Origin: Prevotellaceae bacterium UBA6398
Lineage (GTDB): Bacteria > Bacteroidota > Bacteroidia > Bacteroidales > Bacteroidaceae
Length of the DNA: 64,000 bases
Reading direction: 5' to 3'
Assembly (NCBI GenBank): GCA_002437495.1
Contig: DJQA01000018.1
Span: 1-64,000, forward strand
The notes under the pieces were generated by a model. It was given only the letters and a program-made list of their open reading frames with translations. It did not search any database and was not told the origin of the DNA. A program made the position numbers and the translations under genes. Below are positions 27,617 through 36,867 of this stretch, piece by piece (positions within the stretch are counted from its first letter, which is position 1; every line of letters begins with the position of its first letter).

Positions 27617-28022
27617 GTAGGGGCGTATGGCATACGCCCTGTACGCCACCGCATGAACTGCATGGCAAACCATCGCCACGACATTGCAAACCCACGCAAT
27701 TCAGGGCGTATGCCATACGCCCCTACGGAGGCGCAAATCACAGAATGAATGGTTTTTGTGTATTTGTGCGGCTTATGGCATACGCCCTGTACGCCACCGC
27801 ATGAATCGCACCACAAACCGCCGCCACGACATCGTAAACCCGCGCAATTCAGGGCGTACGCCATACGCCCCTACGGAGGCGCAAATCACTGAATAAATGT
27901 TTTTTGTGTATTTGTGCGGCTTATGGCATACGCCCTGTACGCCACCGCATGAACCGCATGGCAAACCGCCGCCACGACATCGTAAATCCGCGCAATTCAG
28001 GGCGTATGCCATACGCCCCTAC
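27617..28022. repeat. Three tandem GTAGGGGCG palindromic repeats
   Basis: Three inverted-repeat units with a period of about 145 bp. Each begins with TATGGCATACGCCCTG and ends with the complementary arm ending CGCCCCTAC. They are joined by a spacer holding CGCAAATCACTGAATAAATG and GTGTATTTGTGCGGC. Several short open frames run through this region on both strands but are produced by the repeat itself. No gene is called between 27399 and 28122. Confidence 0.85.
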
Positions 28023-28053
28023 AAAAACCCGATTTACTGATTGCAAGCATAAT

Positions 28054-28087
28054 AAAAACTCCACGCGGCGTTTTGCCGCGTGGAGTT
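28054..28087 (-). terminator. Intrinsic terminator of the lepA-aspS unit
   Basis: A 13-bp perfect stem, AACTCCACGCGGC with GCCGCGTGGAGTT, and a 5-base loop. On the minus strand it is followed by TTTTT. It lies 35 bases after the aspS stop. Confidence 0.92.
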
Positions 28088-28122
28088 CTCTTTGGTTTTA
28101 TTAAACCTAAACAAACTGCGTT

Positions 28123-29889
28123 TTACTTGTCCTCTTTCACAACGCTTATCTTCAATTCATCGAGCTGCGATTGGTCAAGCTCGGCCGGCGCATCAAGCAT
28201 CACATCGCGTCCCGAATTGTTCTTGGGGAAGGCTATGCAGTCGCGTATGCTGTCGAGACCAGCAAAAAGCGACACCCACCGATCAAGTCCGTAAGCCAAT
28301 CCTCCGTGGGGCGGCGCACCATACTTGAAGGCATTCATAAGAAAGCCGAATTGCTGCTGCGCCCTCTCGGGGGTGAAGCCGAGAACGCTGAAAATCTTAG
28401 CCTGCAACTTGCTGTCGTGTATTCTTATTGAGCCTCCGCCCACCTCTACACCGTTGCATACCATGTCGTAGGCATTTGCACGAACTTTCGCTGGTTCGGT
28501 GTCGAGCATGGGTATATCCTCGGGCTTTGGCATAGTAAACGGATGGTGCATGGCAAGCAAACGGTTTTCCTCATCGCTCCACTCGAACATGGGAAAGTCA
28601 ACAACCCACAACAGGGCAAACTTGTTCTTGTCCCTCAGTCCAAGGCGGTCTGCCATTTCAAGGCGCAAAATGCCAAGTTGCTTGCGTGTCTTCATGGCGT
28701 TATCCCCGCTCAAAATCAGTATGAGGTCGCCCGGTTCTGCCCCCATCTTGTCTTTAAGGCTTTGCAGAACCTCCTGCGAATAAAACTTGTCAACCGAACT
28801 CTTCACACTGCCATCGGCGTTAACCTTTGCATGAACCAAGCCCTTTGCGCCTATCTGCGGACTCTTAACAAAGTCCGTGAGCTGGTCGAGCTGTTTGCGC
28901 GTGTAAGCGGCGCAACCCTTGGCGCAAATGCCGCCGATGTATTCTGCGGAATTGAAAACCGAAAACTCTCCCGTGCCTTTCAGCGTGTCCATTAACTCCA
29001 CGAATTCCATACCGAAACGCATATCGGGCTTGTCGCTTCCGAAGCGGCGCATGGCATCTATCCACGGCAGGCGCAGGAAAGGCTTGTCGCCAAGATCGTA
29101 ATTGCGCACATTCTTGAACAGATACTTTGCCATTTCCTCGAACATGGATATGATGTCGTCCTGCTCAACGAAGCTCATCTCGCAGTCAATCTGCGTGAAC
29201 TCCGGCTGGCGGTCCGCGCGAAGATCCTCATCGCGGAAACATTTCACAATCTGGAAATACCTGTCCATTCCAGCAACCATTAGCAGCTGTTTCAGCGTCT
29301 GCGGACTTTGGGGCAGGGCGTAGAATTGTCCCGGGTTCATGCGCGAAGGCACAACAAAGTCTCTTGCACCCTCGGGAGTGGAGCCCACAAGCACCGGCGT
29401 CTCAATCTCGAGAAATCCCTTTGAGTCGAGAAATTGGCGTATGGCAATGCACATTCTGTGGCGAAGCTCAAGGTTGCGGCGCACACAAGCGCGGCGCAAA
29501 TCAAGATAGCGGTATTTCATCCTAAGGTCATCACCGCCATCGGTGTTTTCCTCTATGGTAAACGGAGGTACGAGACTTTCGTTCAATATAGTAAGCTCGC
29601 TTACTATAATTTCGATCTCGCCTGTTTCTATCTTATCGTTTTTTGAGCTGCGTTCGTTCACCGTTCCCGTGGCCTGCACCACATACTCGCGACCAAGCGA
29701 ATTGGCTTTGTCAAAAAGTTCCTTGCCAACGTTTTCGTTGAATACGAGCTGTGTTATTCCGTATCTGTCCCTAAGGTCAACGAACGTGAGCACACCCATT
29801 TTCCTTATGCGTTGCACCCAGCCGGCAAGCGTAACAACTTTTCCGGCATCGCAAAGGCGCAATTCTCCGCATGTGTTTGTTCTGTACAT
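28123..29889 (-). CDS. aspS: Aspartyl-tRNA synthetase
   Basis: A 588-residue class II synthetase of the bacterial (D) type. The OB-fold anticodon domain is at the N-terminus (GWVQRIRKMGVLTFVDLRDRYG). FRDEDLRADRQPEFTQID is motif 2, and the GAD insertion domain lies in about 290-420. GLAYGLDRWVSLFAG is motif 3 near the C-terminus. It charges tRNA-Asp. It starts 23 bases after lepA and is probably cotranscribed. Confidence 0.98.
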   Translation of the reverse strand: MYRTNTCGELRLCDAGKVVTLAGWVQRIRKMGVLTFVDLRDRYGITQLVFNENVGKELFDKANSLGREYVVQATGTVNERSSKNDKIETGEIEIIVSELTILNESLVPPFTIEENTDGGDDLRMKYRYLDLRRACVRRNLELRHRMCIAIRQFLDSKGFLEIETPVLVGSTPEGARDFVVPSRMNPGQFYALPQSPQTLKQLLMVAGMDRYFQIVKCFRDEDLRADRQPEFTQIDCEMSFVEQDDIISMFEEMAKYLFKNVRNYDLGDKPFLRLPWIDAMRRFGSDKPDMRFGMEFVELMDTLKGTGEFSVFNSAEYIGGICAKGCAAYTRKQLDQLTDFVKSPQIGAKGLVHAKVNADGSVKSSVDKFYSQEVLQSLKDKMGAEPGDLILILSGDNAMKTRKQLGILRLEMADRLGLRDKNKFALLWVVDFPMFEWSDEENRLLAMHHPFTMPKPEDIPMLDTEPAKVRANAYDMVCNGVEVGGGSIRIHDSKLQAKIFSVLGFTPERAQQQFGFLMNAFKYGAPPHGGLAYGLDRWVSLFAGLDSIRDCIAFPKNNSGRDVMLDAPAELDQSQLDELKISVVKEDK

Positions 29890-29912
29890 ATTAATATTTT
29901 GTGTTGTTTGTT

Positions 29913-31694
29913 TCAGTCAAGTTTCAATACCGCCAAAAAGGCCTTCTGCGGCACCTGTACGTTGCCAATCTGCTTCATTCGCTTCTTTCCCTTCTTTTGT
30001 TTTTCGAGCAGCTTGCGTTTTCGCGATATGTCGCCGCCATAGCATTTTGCCGTTACATCCTTGCGCACCTGCTTAACGGTTTCGCGTGCTATTATCTTCG
30101 CACCTATTGCCGCCTGTATGGCTATATCAAACTGCTGTCGCGGCAGCAGGTCCTTCAACTTCTCGCACATTCTGCGCCCAAACGTAACTGCATTATCGGC
30201 GTGGGTGAGCGTTGAAAGCGCATCCACGGGCTGGCCGTTAAGCAGTATGTCGAGTTTAACAAGCTTTGAGGGGCGGAAACCTATGCCATGATAGTCGAAC
30301 GAGGCATATCCCTTCGATATGCTCTTCAGCTTATCGTAGAAGTCAATCACTATCTCGCCAAGCGGCATATCGAAGTTTATCTCCACACGGTTTCCGGCAA
30401 TGAAGTTCTGGCTCACAAGCTCGCCGCGTTTTGATAGGCAAAGAGTCATAATAGGCCCTATATACGCCGTATCGGTTATTATAGTGGCGCGAATGTAGGG
30501 TTCTTCCACATGGTCAATCTCCGAAACATCGGGCATGCTTGCCGGGTTGTGCACCTCCTTTGCCTCGCCGTGCTTGTCGTATACCATGTAAGAAACGTTA
30601 GGCACGGTGGTTATTACGTCCATGTTGAACTCGCGGTCGAGCCTTTCCTGTATGATTTCCATGTGGAGCAGACCGAGGAAACCGCAGCGGAAGCCGAAAC
30701 CGAGCGCAACGGAACTTTCTGCCGAGAATGTGAGCGATGCATCGTTGAGCTGCAGTTTCTCGAGAGACGAGCGCAGGTTCTCAAAGTCTTCGGGCGATAT
30801 TGGGTAAACCCCGGCAAATACCATAGGCTTTACTTCTTCAAATCCCTCTATAGCCTTGCTGCACGGATTATCGACCTTGGTTATTGTGTCGCCCACTTTA
30901 ACTTCGGTAGCTGTTTTTATTCCGCTTACAATGTATCCCACATCGCCGCAATGCAAAGTTTTTCTCGGAGAGAGGCTCATTTCGAGCACCCCCACCTCGT
31001 CGGCCACATAGTCTTGTTTGGTATTGACAAATACAACATGGTCGCCCCGGCTTATGGAGCCGTTTACAATTTTGAAATATGCAATGATACCACGAAAGCT
31101 GTTGAACACCGAGTCGAATATCAACGCCTGAAGGGGCGCGTTCTCATCGCCCGTTGGCGCCGGAACACGCTCAACTATGGCATTGAGAATTTCGTCTATG
31201 CCCATGCCCGTGCGAGCCGAGGCTCGGATTATGTCTTCGCGCTTGCATCCCACGAGGTCTACTATTTCGTCCTCCACCTTGTCGGGCATGGCGTTGACCA
31301 TGTCGCACTTGTTTATAACAGGGATAATCTCAAGGTCGTTCTCTATGGCCATGTACAGGTTGGATATTGTTTGCGCCTGCACGCCCTGCGTGGCATCGAC
31401 AACCAGAAGCGCACCCTCGCAAGCCGATATGGAACGGCTCACCTCGTACGAAAAATCAACATGCCCCGGAGTGTCGATAAGGTTGAGGGTGAATATCTCG
31501 CCACCATGCTCATACTTCATCTGTATGGCGTGGCTTTTTATGGTTATGCCACGCTCGCGCTCAAGATCCATGTCATCGAGCATCTGCCCTTCGGTTATCT
31601 TGATTGTCTTTGTGCGCTCAAGAAGTCTGTCGGCCAAGGTTGACTTGCCGTGATCAATATGGGCTATTATGCAGAAATTGCGTATATGCTTCAT
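29913..31694 (-). CDS. lepA: Elongation factor 4 (LepA)
   Basis: A 593-residue translational GTPase. IAHIDHGKSTLADRL is G1, RGITIKSHAI lies in switch I, DTPGHVDFSYEV is G3 and VINKCDM is G4. The C-terminus includes the conserved LepA-specific domain ending ISRKRKLLEKQKKGKKRMK. It acts on stalled ribosomes and in assembly. The frame runs back to 31787, but the ATG at 31694 gives the family N-terminus. A TATCTTTG element (31749-31756, minus strand) is upstream. Confidence 0.98.
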   Translation of the reverse strand: MKHIRNFCIIAHIDHGKSTLADRLLERTKTIKITEGQMLDDMDLERERGITIKSHAIQMKYEHGGEIFTLNLIDTPGHVDFSYEVSRSISACEGALLVVDATQGVQAQTISNLYMAIENDLEIIPVINKCDMVNAMPDKVEDEIVDLVGCKREDIIRASARTGMGIDEILNAIVERVPAPTGDENAPLQALIFDSVFNSFRGIIAYFKIVNGSISRGDHVVFVNTKQDYVADEVGVLEMSLSPRKTLHCGDVGYIVSGIKTATEVKVGDTITKVDNPCSKAIEGFEEVKPMVFAGVYPISPEDFENLRSSLEKLQLNDASLTFSAESSVALGFGFRCGFLGLLHMEIIQERLDREFNMDVITTVPNVSYMVYDKHGEAKEVHNPASMPDVSEIDHVEEPYIRATIITDTAYIGPIMTLCLSKRGELVSQNFIAGNRVEINFDMPLGEIVIDFYDKLKSISKGYASFDYHGIGFRPSKLVKLDILLNGQPVDALSTLTHADNAVTFGRRMCEKLKDLLPRQQFDIAIQAAIGAKIIARETVKQVRKDVTAKCYGGDISRKRKLLEKQKKGKKRMKQIGNVQVPQKAFLAVLKLD

Positions 31695-31748
31695 CGCAGA
31701 ATGTACGTTCGTTTCAAATATAAATGCTTCCACCCTATACGGGCTATG

Positions 31749-31756
31749 CAAAGATA
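31749..31756 (-). promoter_or_regulatory. -7 element of the lepA-aspS promoter
   Basis: The minus strand reads TATCTTTG, with TTTA at the -33 position instead of TTTG. It is about 55 bases upstream of the lepA ATG. Between it and the tRNA (31757-32137) lie only array locus 7 and a tRNA terminator. Confidence 0.6.
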
Positions 31757-31886
31757 ACAAATATAAGCGGCACAATAAAATTCGCAACGATGTAAATGAA
31801 TAACAGCGCCAAACACCGGCATGTTGTTTGCTTACCGCACAAACTGTTGCTTCGAGGACGGACTTGCCTTTCTGCTTTCCACCAAA

Positions 31887-31964
31887 ACATATCGGATATA
31901 AAAAAAACTATGTCTGACGTAGAAAAAAAAACATCCGACATAGTCAAAAAGATATCAGACATAG
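31887..31964 (-). repeat. 21-bp-phased four-unit array (locus 7, reverse orientation)
   Basis: Units start at 31887, 31908, 31929 and 31950. CTATGTCTGACGTAG (31908-31922) is close to a perfect dyad. The leader-like sequence lies on the right (TTTGCAAACACC), so the array is reversed relative to loci 1-6. It is just upstream of the lepA promoter. Confidence 0.8.
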
Positions 31965-32098
31965 TTTTTGCCGTTTGCAAACACCTGAAAAGCACAATAT
32001 TACAACCTTCAAAAAACGCACTGCGCTCTCTATGTTTTGCCGCTCTTTGCAAAAACATGCCAAACGGTTGAGCGCAACCGGTTATGTTTGGGGAATAT

Positions 32099-32129
32099 AA
32101 AAACCGCATCTGTTTTAAGACACGGTTTT
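32099..32129 (-). terminator. Possible terminator after tRNA-Thr
   Basis: On the minus strand AAAACCG pairs with CGGTTTT over a 16-base loop and ends in TTTTT. It starts 9 bases after the tRNA 3' end. Confidence 0.5.
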
Positions 32130-32137
32130 AACGAAAG

Positions 32138-32210
<73 letters not shown>

Positions 32211-32253
32211 AAGCGAATGCAAAATTAGTATTTTCCGCCGAAAGGGCAAAGCG

Positions 32254-32634
32254 TCATTCCATATTTTTTAGAATACCGACCGTAACCGTTGCGTTCATGC
32301 CATCGCCACCGACAGGCGGATTCTTTTTCGTTACCGACACTTCAACCCCGCATATTCCCTGCATTCCGAGTATGGCCTCCCCTATTTCGCAGGCAAGCCT
32401 TTCGAGCAGTTTCACCGGCCGACTCACAACCTCGGATATCTTGGCGTAAACCTCGGAATAGTCGGGAGCAGCCATAAAGTCGTCGCCGTAAAATGCCTCC
32501 CGGCGCACATCTGCCGTAATTTTTGCGCACACTCTGATTGCCACTCCGGCTTTTCTTTCGTCCTCGCCCACACCCACATGGGCGAAGAAGTTCATGTTTC
32601 CGAGGGTTATGGTATACGTTTCGGGCAGCCTCAT
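32254..32634 (-). CDS. folB: Dihydroneopterin aldolase
   Basis: 126 residues. It makes 6-hydroxymethyl-dihydropterin in folate synthesis. GNMNFFAHVGVGEDER at the N-terminus, DYSEVYAKISEVV, LLERLACEIGEAIL and the C-terminal VSVTKKNPPVGGD with its catalytic Lys all fit the family and length. The start overlaps the mltG stop by 4 bases, making it the last gene of the cstA operon. Confidence 0.95.
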   Translation of the reverse strand: MRLPETYTITLGNMNFFAHVGVGEDERKAGVAIRVCAKITADVRREAFYGDDFMAAPDYSEVYAKISEVVSRPVKLLERLACEIGEAILGMQGICGVEVSVTKKNPPVGGDGMNATVTVGILKNME

Positions 32635-33659
32635 TTCACGCCTCTTTCATTAAGAGCCTTTGAATAACGGGCTGCGTTTACAAGATGCTCCGAATATGTG
32701 TGGGCAAAGTTGTGAGTGCCCGAAAAATCCTCCTTGGCACACATGTACATAAAATTATGGTGCACGTAATTTAGAACGGCATTTATACCTTCGATGCTCG
32801 CCACCCTGATCGGTCCGGGAGGAAGTCCTATGTTGCGGTATGTGTTATAGGGACTGCGTATGTCGAGAAGTCCGTGATATATGCGTCGCAGCGTAAAGTT
32901 GCGCCATGCGAACTTTATAGTGGGATCGGCTTGAAGCGGCATTCCGGCTTTCAAGCGGTTTATATACATTCCCGCAATTAAAGGTTTCTCGGCATTGTTT
33001 GCCGTTTCCTCGTCAACAATCGATGCGAGGGTATATACCTCGTTAGGGGTTAGCGGTATGGATTTTGCCTTTGCCTGACGTATGTCGGTCCAAAACGCCC
33101 GCGACTCTTTCTTCATTCGCAACAGCAGGTCGTTTAGCGTTATGTTCCAATAAACCTCATAGGTGTCGGGAATGAAAAGGCAATAGGCATTTGCAGTGTC
33201 AACGCCAAGCGAGGCCATCTTGGCAGAGTCTCTCACAGCTTTCACGAATGCTGCCGAATCTATCATGAGCTTTTTTGAAAGGAAACCGCCCATATCCTCC
33301 ATTGTACGAACCGAAGGTATTGTAAGCTCCACCGGAGACTGCCGCCCGCCGCGCAAAGCACGGAAAAAGTGCAACGCGCCCTCGCCCTTGCACAATGCAT
33401 AGCGGCCGGTGCGCGGATGACTGTCGTAGCGCGTAAGTGTTGCCAAAATTGTAACGCCCCACCGCTGCGGCCAGCGTGCAACAGAAGCTAGCTGCCGCGC
33501 AACGGAATCGCGAGTGTCATCGCCGTCAACATAAACATAGGCGGTGTTGCCGCCTTTAAGCATCGGGGCGAACATCGTGTAAGCCCCTAACAGCAAAAGA
33601 ACAGCCACCGCAGTGCCTGCATAAACTGTTTTTCGTTTCATATCATTTATGATTTTCAA
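32631..33659 (-). CDS. mltG: Endolytic murein transglycosylase MltG
   Basis: 342 residues with an N-terminal membrane anchor (about 12-33), a LysM-like region and the YceG catalytic domain: LASIVDEETANNAEKP, AGMYINRLKAGMPLQADPTIKFA, SPYNTYRNIGLPPGPI. It cleaves nascent peptidoglycan strands in the periplasm. In the catalytic stretch the usual IVEKET/IVEEET reads IVDEET: the first Glu is replaced by Asp and the second is kept. Which one serves as catalyst here should be judged by alignment. ATGA overlaps join it to the DUF6057-like gene before and folB after. Confidence 0.95.
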   Translation of the reverse strand: MKIINDMKRKTVYAGTAVAVLLLLGAYTMFAPMLKGGNTAYVYVDGDDTRDSVARQLASVARWPQRWGVTILATLTRYDSHPRTGRYALCKGEGALHFFRALRGGRQSPVELTIPSVRTMEDMGGFLSKKLMIDSAAFVKAVRDSAKMASLGVDTANAYCLFIPDTYEVYWNITLNDLLLRMKKESRAFWTDIRQAKAKSIPLTPNEVYTLASIVDEETANNAEKPLIAGMYINRLKAGMPLQADPTIKFAWRNFTLRRIYHGLLDIRSPYNTYRNIGLPPGPIRVASIEGINAVLNYVHHNFMYMCAKEDFSGTHNFAHTYSEHLVNAARYSKALNERGVK

Positions 33660-35374
33660 TTCGAATTGGTGTTGTTCTCCGCCTTGTCAACCCGGCGGAA
33701 GTACAAATAGTACCAATATGTGTTGGCATACTCTCCCAACGCCTGCTTTTGCTTTGCCTTTGACACGAAATCGGCAAAATATTTGTCAAGGTCGGGATTG
33801 TAGCCCTTTATGGAGCGTGCTCTCGGGTCGCGGGAAACCAGCGCGGTGAGAGCCTCGGAATAGGTACGTGGCACTTCGCCATCCTTATAAAGGTTGAAGC
33901 GCGAGAAAACCATGCCGAACTTTTCCACCTCCTTGTTGAGCAACAGGCTGCAAAGCAAATAGTCGAGCAGTTTACGGCTCTTGGTGTTGCGTTCGAAAAG
34001 CCTTATCATTTCCGAAGCCATGGGGTACGCCCCAACAAACGTGTCGCTGCGATATGGCGGGAGCTTTGTTTTGTTTTTTGCACGTTCGAGAGCCGCAAGT
34101 CTGTTTTTTCGTTCCCTTACGAAAGAGGCGTTGTTGCAACTTTTGCCAAGCAGGTTAAGGTAGAAACGCGCCACGCCAAGATCGCCTGAATTTAGGGCAT
34201 AGTCGGTTTTGAAGCGCATGGCGCGGAAGCAGTCGTTCTCGCGCTGGTTCACGCCATACTCAAACGCCTGGTGGAAAGCTTCGTCCCATATTCCGATGTT
34301 ATCATAAAACTGCCTGTTGAAATTCATGTAAAAATTGCGTTTGTCGTGCCTGAACAGAAAAGCCTCGGAGGTGTTCACCTGATAGGAGAAAAGCGCCTGG
34401 GGCAGGTTTTCGGTCGCACTCATTGCCAAAAGCACATATTTTGTGAGTACCACACTCCCTGCCGCATCATCGTATGGCACTTCTGTAATTATACCATACC
34501 AATCCTTTTGGTCGGCAAGGAGCGAAAGTTTGTTAGTTTTTTCGCCGAAAAGCAGATCCTCGCTTGTAAGCATTATTGCCGCAAAACCTGCAATAATAAG
34601 CGGAGCAACGATGCAGCCAATCCAGCCTTTGAGTTTTAATTTTGCTGGAATGGCAACCGCAAGGCAGGCTACAAAATACGCCGCAAAGCACTTCCACGAG
34701 AAATATGTTTCAATTCCGGTAAGCGGGCGCCTGTCAAAAGGCACGAAATCAACAAAACCGGACCACAGGCGCGGGACAACAAAACCGAAAGCGAGGGCGG
34801 CAACCATAACAGCCGCCATAACGCGGTCTTTGCGGCAAAGCAGCTCAACCGCCGCAAAAACGGCGAACAGCATGGCGGCCTCGTACCATGTAACAAGGCA
34901 AAACGCCGGTATAGGAAGCAGCATAGCGTAAACGCACCTCCACACCCGCGGCTTTATTGCCGTGAAAACATAAAGCAATAGCGAGAAGAACATAAAGTTC
35001 ATCTGCATATCAAAAAACGGGAATGAGAACGGCACAATGGCAAGCGGAGGAAAGAACGCAAGCCAATACAGATTTTGCTTTCCGAGATTACGCAATGCAA
35101 GAAACAATAGCCACTGCGCCAGCGTTATAACGAGCGAATAAACAAGTGCCCCCGCCCACGCAACGGAAAAATACTGCTCCAAGAAATCAACTATCAAAAA
35201 ACAAAATCCCTGAGGCCTGCTTATAACCCCGGTAACAAATTCCTTGGTGAGCAAAAACAAATCCTCTCCCTCCCGTATTTGTATTGTGTACGGATAAACC
35301 AGGAACAAAACCAGAAAGCAGACTATTTCCGATAGAAGCAGGAATATATAGAAACGTTTCATCTTTGTTTTCAT
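33656..35374 (-). CDS. DUF6057-like polytopic membrane protein
   Basis: 572 residues. About ten membrane segments lie between 7 and 285 (for example FYIFLLLSEIVCFLVLFLVY and FFPPLAIVPFSFPFF). A soluble C-terminal half follows, rich in helix with TPR-like spacing (GDLGVARFYLNLLGKSC, NKEVEKFGMVFSRFNLY). Function is unknown. Bacteroidales relatives sit next to the PD40/CXXCH gene as here. It is translationally coupled on both sides by 4-base overlaps, so its product is probably made in step with the PD40 lipoprotein and MltG. Confidence 0.7.
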   Translation of the reverse strand: MKTKMKRFYIFLLLSEIVCFLVLFLVYPYTIQIREGEDLFLLTKEFVTGVISRPQGFCFLIVDFLEQYFSVAWAGALVYSLVITLAQWLLFLALRNLGKQNLYWLAFFPPLAIVPFSFPFFDMQMNFMFFSLLLYVFTAIKPRVWRCVYAMLLPIPAFCLVTWYEAAMLFAVFAAVELLCRKDRVMAAVMVAALAFGFVVPRLWSGFVDFVPFDRRPLTGIETYFSWKCFAAYFVACLAVAIPAKLKLKGWIGCIVAPLIIAGFAAIMLTSEDLLFGEKTNKLSLLADQKDWYGIITEVPYDDAAGSVVLTKYVLLAMSATENLPQALFSYQVNTSEAFLFRHDKRNFYMNFNRQFYDNIGIWDEAFHQAFEYGVNQRENDCFRAMRFKTDYALNSGDLGVARFYLNLLGKSCNNASFVRERKNRLAALERAKNKTKLPPYRSDTFVGAYPMASEMIRLFERNTKSRKLLDYLLCSLLLNKEVEKFGMVFSRFNLYKDGEVPRTYSEALTALVSRDPRARSIKGYNPDLDKYFADFVSKAKQKQALGEYANTYWYYLYFRRVDKAENNTNSN

Positions 35375-36867
35375 TTTACACGGAACAATTCTGCCGTCTT
35401 TTCCCTGTCAAGCCTTACGGGGGACTTTATAAACTCGGGGATGTTGTAGGCGTAAAGCAATTCGCCGTTTTGCTCAGGGTTCTTTTGGGGAAGCATGAAA
35501 GGCTTTGTAAACCTTCCGGCGGCATCGCAGTGCGAAAAAAACAGGCGGGTGTATTTTCCGTCAACGCGGCGTGAGCTGAACACTACCCACCTGCCGTTTG
35601 AACTCCAAGAATGGTAACTGTCCGAATATGGGCTGTTGATAACATCTGTGTTCACGAACTTCATAGAGTTCAGATCTATCATCTTCAAATCAGCCTCAAC
35701 ATGCTGTATGGGGAACGTGGCGCAATCGGCCTTTGTGAACATCACGTATCTTCCATCGGGAGAAATACGCGGTAGGGAAACGCTGCCACCATGGCGTGAA
35801 GGGCTGTAAACAGTGTCAACCCTGTCCCCAAGTTTACCGGTATTGGCATCAAAAGGCACGCGTATCAGGGCATATTTCATTTTCTCAAAATGCGCCTGCA
35901 TCATTTGGCGTTGCTGCTCGTCAAGCCCCAGATGGGCCACACACATATAAAGATATTTTCCATCCGGAGAAAAAGCGGGAAAAGTCTCCCAATCGGCACT
36001 TCCGCAAAACCTCGGATCGGTAAGCACGCTGTTGGCCTTGACATCATATATGATAAGGTCGGAATTCATATCGAACACTTCGATTTTGTCCCTACTGATT
36101 CCATAAAAAGTCTGACGCGTTAGGTTTGAGGAAAAAGCCACAAACTTTCCCGAGGGATGCCAAAACGGATATGTCGCACTCTTTTTTGGCCCGAGCTTTT
36201 CTATCGGCAGTTTCCTCGTGTCGCCGTCAAGCGTTATAACCGTACTTCCACCCTTGCCACGAGCGTGGAACAGCCAGTTCTTGGGGCTGTAATTACAAAA
36301 ACTGTGGCAGTTAACGCAACCGCCGTGATTCTGCGAATTCTTTATTATTGTTTCTTGCTTGAAATTCTCAATGTTCCGCTGGTATATGCCCATTCTGTTC
36401 CAAAGCTCATATCCCGGGGGAACGAGGCGGTAGGCTATCCAAGTGTCAATGCTATCTTTCGACACTGAAACGGAAAACGGTCTGTATGAAATTCCGCCCG
36501 GATGTTTTTTCGACCATTCCGAAACTTTCACATCCAAAGTCTTTCCTGCGGCTTTCCCCAGCAAACTTTTCCACTCCTTTTCAGGAAATTCCACAGCTTT
36601 TTCACCCACAACCTCCATTACCTGCTTTCCGTCAAGCTCCACAACGGCTTCTACGTGTTCTGCGCCCTTTATATCAAAATTAAGCGGCGCAATATTTACC
36701 GGTACAGTTACACCGGCATAATCGGGGAAAATGTTGGGATATTCGTTTGTGGTTTCTGCACAATCGCTGTATTTCCCGCCGCATGAAAGCAAAACCATGC
36801 TGAAAGCGACCAAGACAATCGCTTGCATAGGCAATTTCACACTAAGCTTGAACACGGCCATAATCAT
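35371..36867 (-). CDS. PD40 (TolB-like beta-propeller) lipoprotein with a CXXCH motif
   Basis: 498 residues. A signal peptide ends at VLLSC, a lipobox, so it should be membrane-anchored. About residues 175-190 hold GGCVNCHSFCNY, a CXXCH heme c-binding signature. The remainder is a propeller of PD40/WD40-like blades (YPFWHPSGKFVAFSSN, FPAFSPDGKYLYM, LPRISPDGRYVMF, YHSWSSNGRWVVFSSRR). Relatives are annotated only as PD40 proteins. The start at 36867 was chosen because its ATG overlaps the cstA stop (ATGA); a longer frame begins at 36921. Covalent heme would need a cytochrome c maturation system, which is not in this window. Its function is unknown. Confidence 0.8.
   Translation of the reverse strand: MIMAVFKLSVKLPMQAIVLVAFSMVLLSCGGKYSDCAETTNEYPNIFPDYAGVTVPVNIAPLNFDIKGAEHVEAVVELDGKQVMEVVGEKAVEFPEKEWKSLLGKAAGKTLDVKVSEWSKKHPGGISYRPFSVSVSKDSIDTWIAYRLVPPGYELWNRMGIYQRNIENFKQETIIKNSQNHGGCVNCHSFCNYSPKNWLFHARGKGGSTVITLDGDTRKLPIEKLGPKKSATYPFWHPSGKFVAFSSNLTRQTFYGISRDKIEVFDMNSDLIIYDVKANSVLTDPRFCGSADWETFPAFSPDGKYLYMCVAHLGLDEQQRQMMQAHFEKMKYALIRVPFDANTGKLGDRVDTVYSPSRHGGSVSLPRISPDGRYVMFTKADCATFPIQHVEADLKMIDLNSMKFVNTDVINSPYSDSYHSWSSNGRWVVFSSRRVDGKYTRLFFSHCDAAGRFTKPFMLPQKNPEQNGELLYAYNIPEFIKSPVRLDREKTAELFRVK

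Noticed and set aside
27574..28104. Several short open frames across the GTAGGGGCG repeats
   Set aside because: They are on both strands, repeat with the 145-bp unit and reflect the palindromes, not genes.
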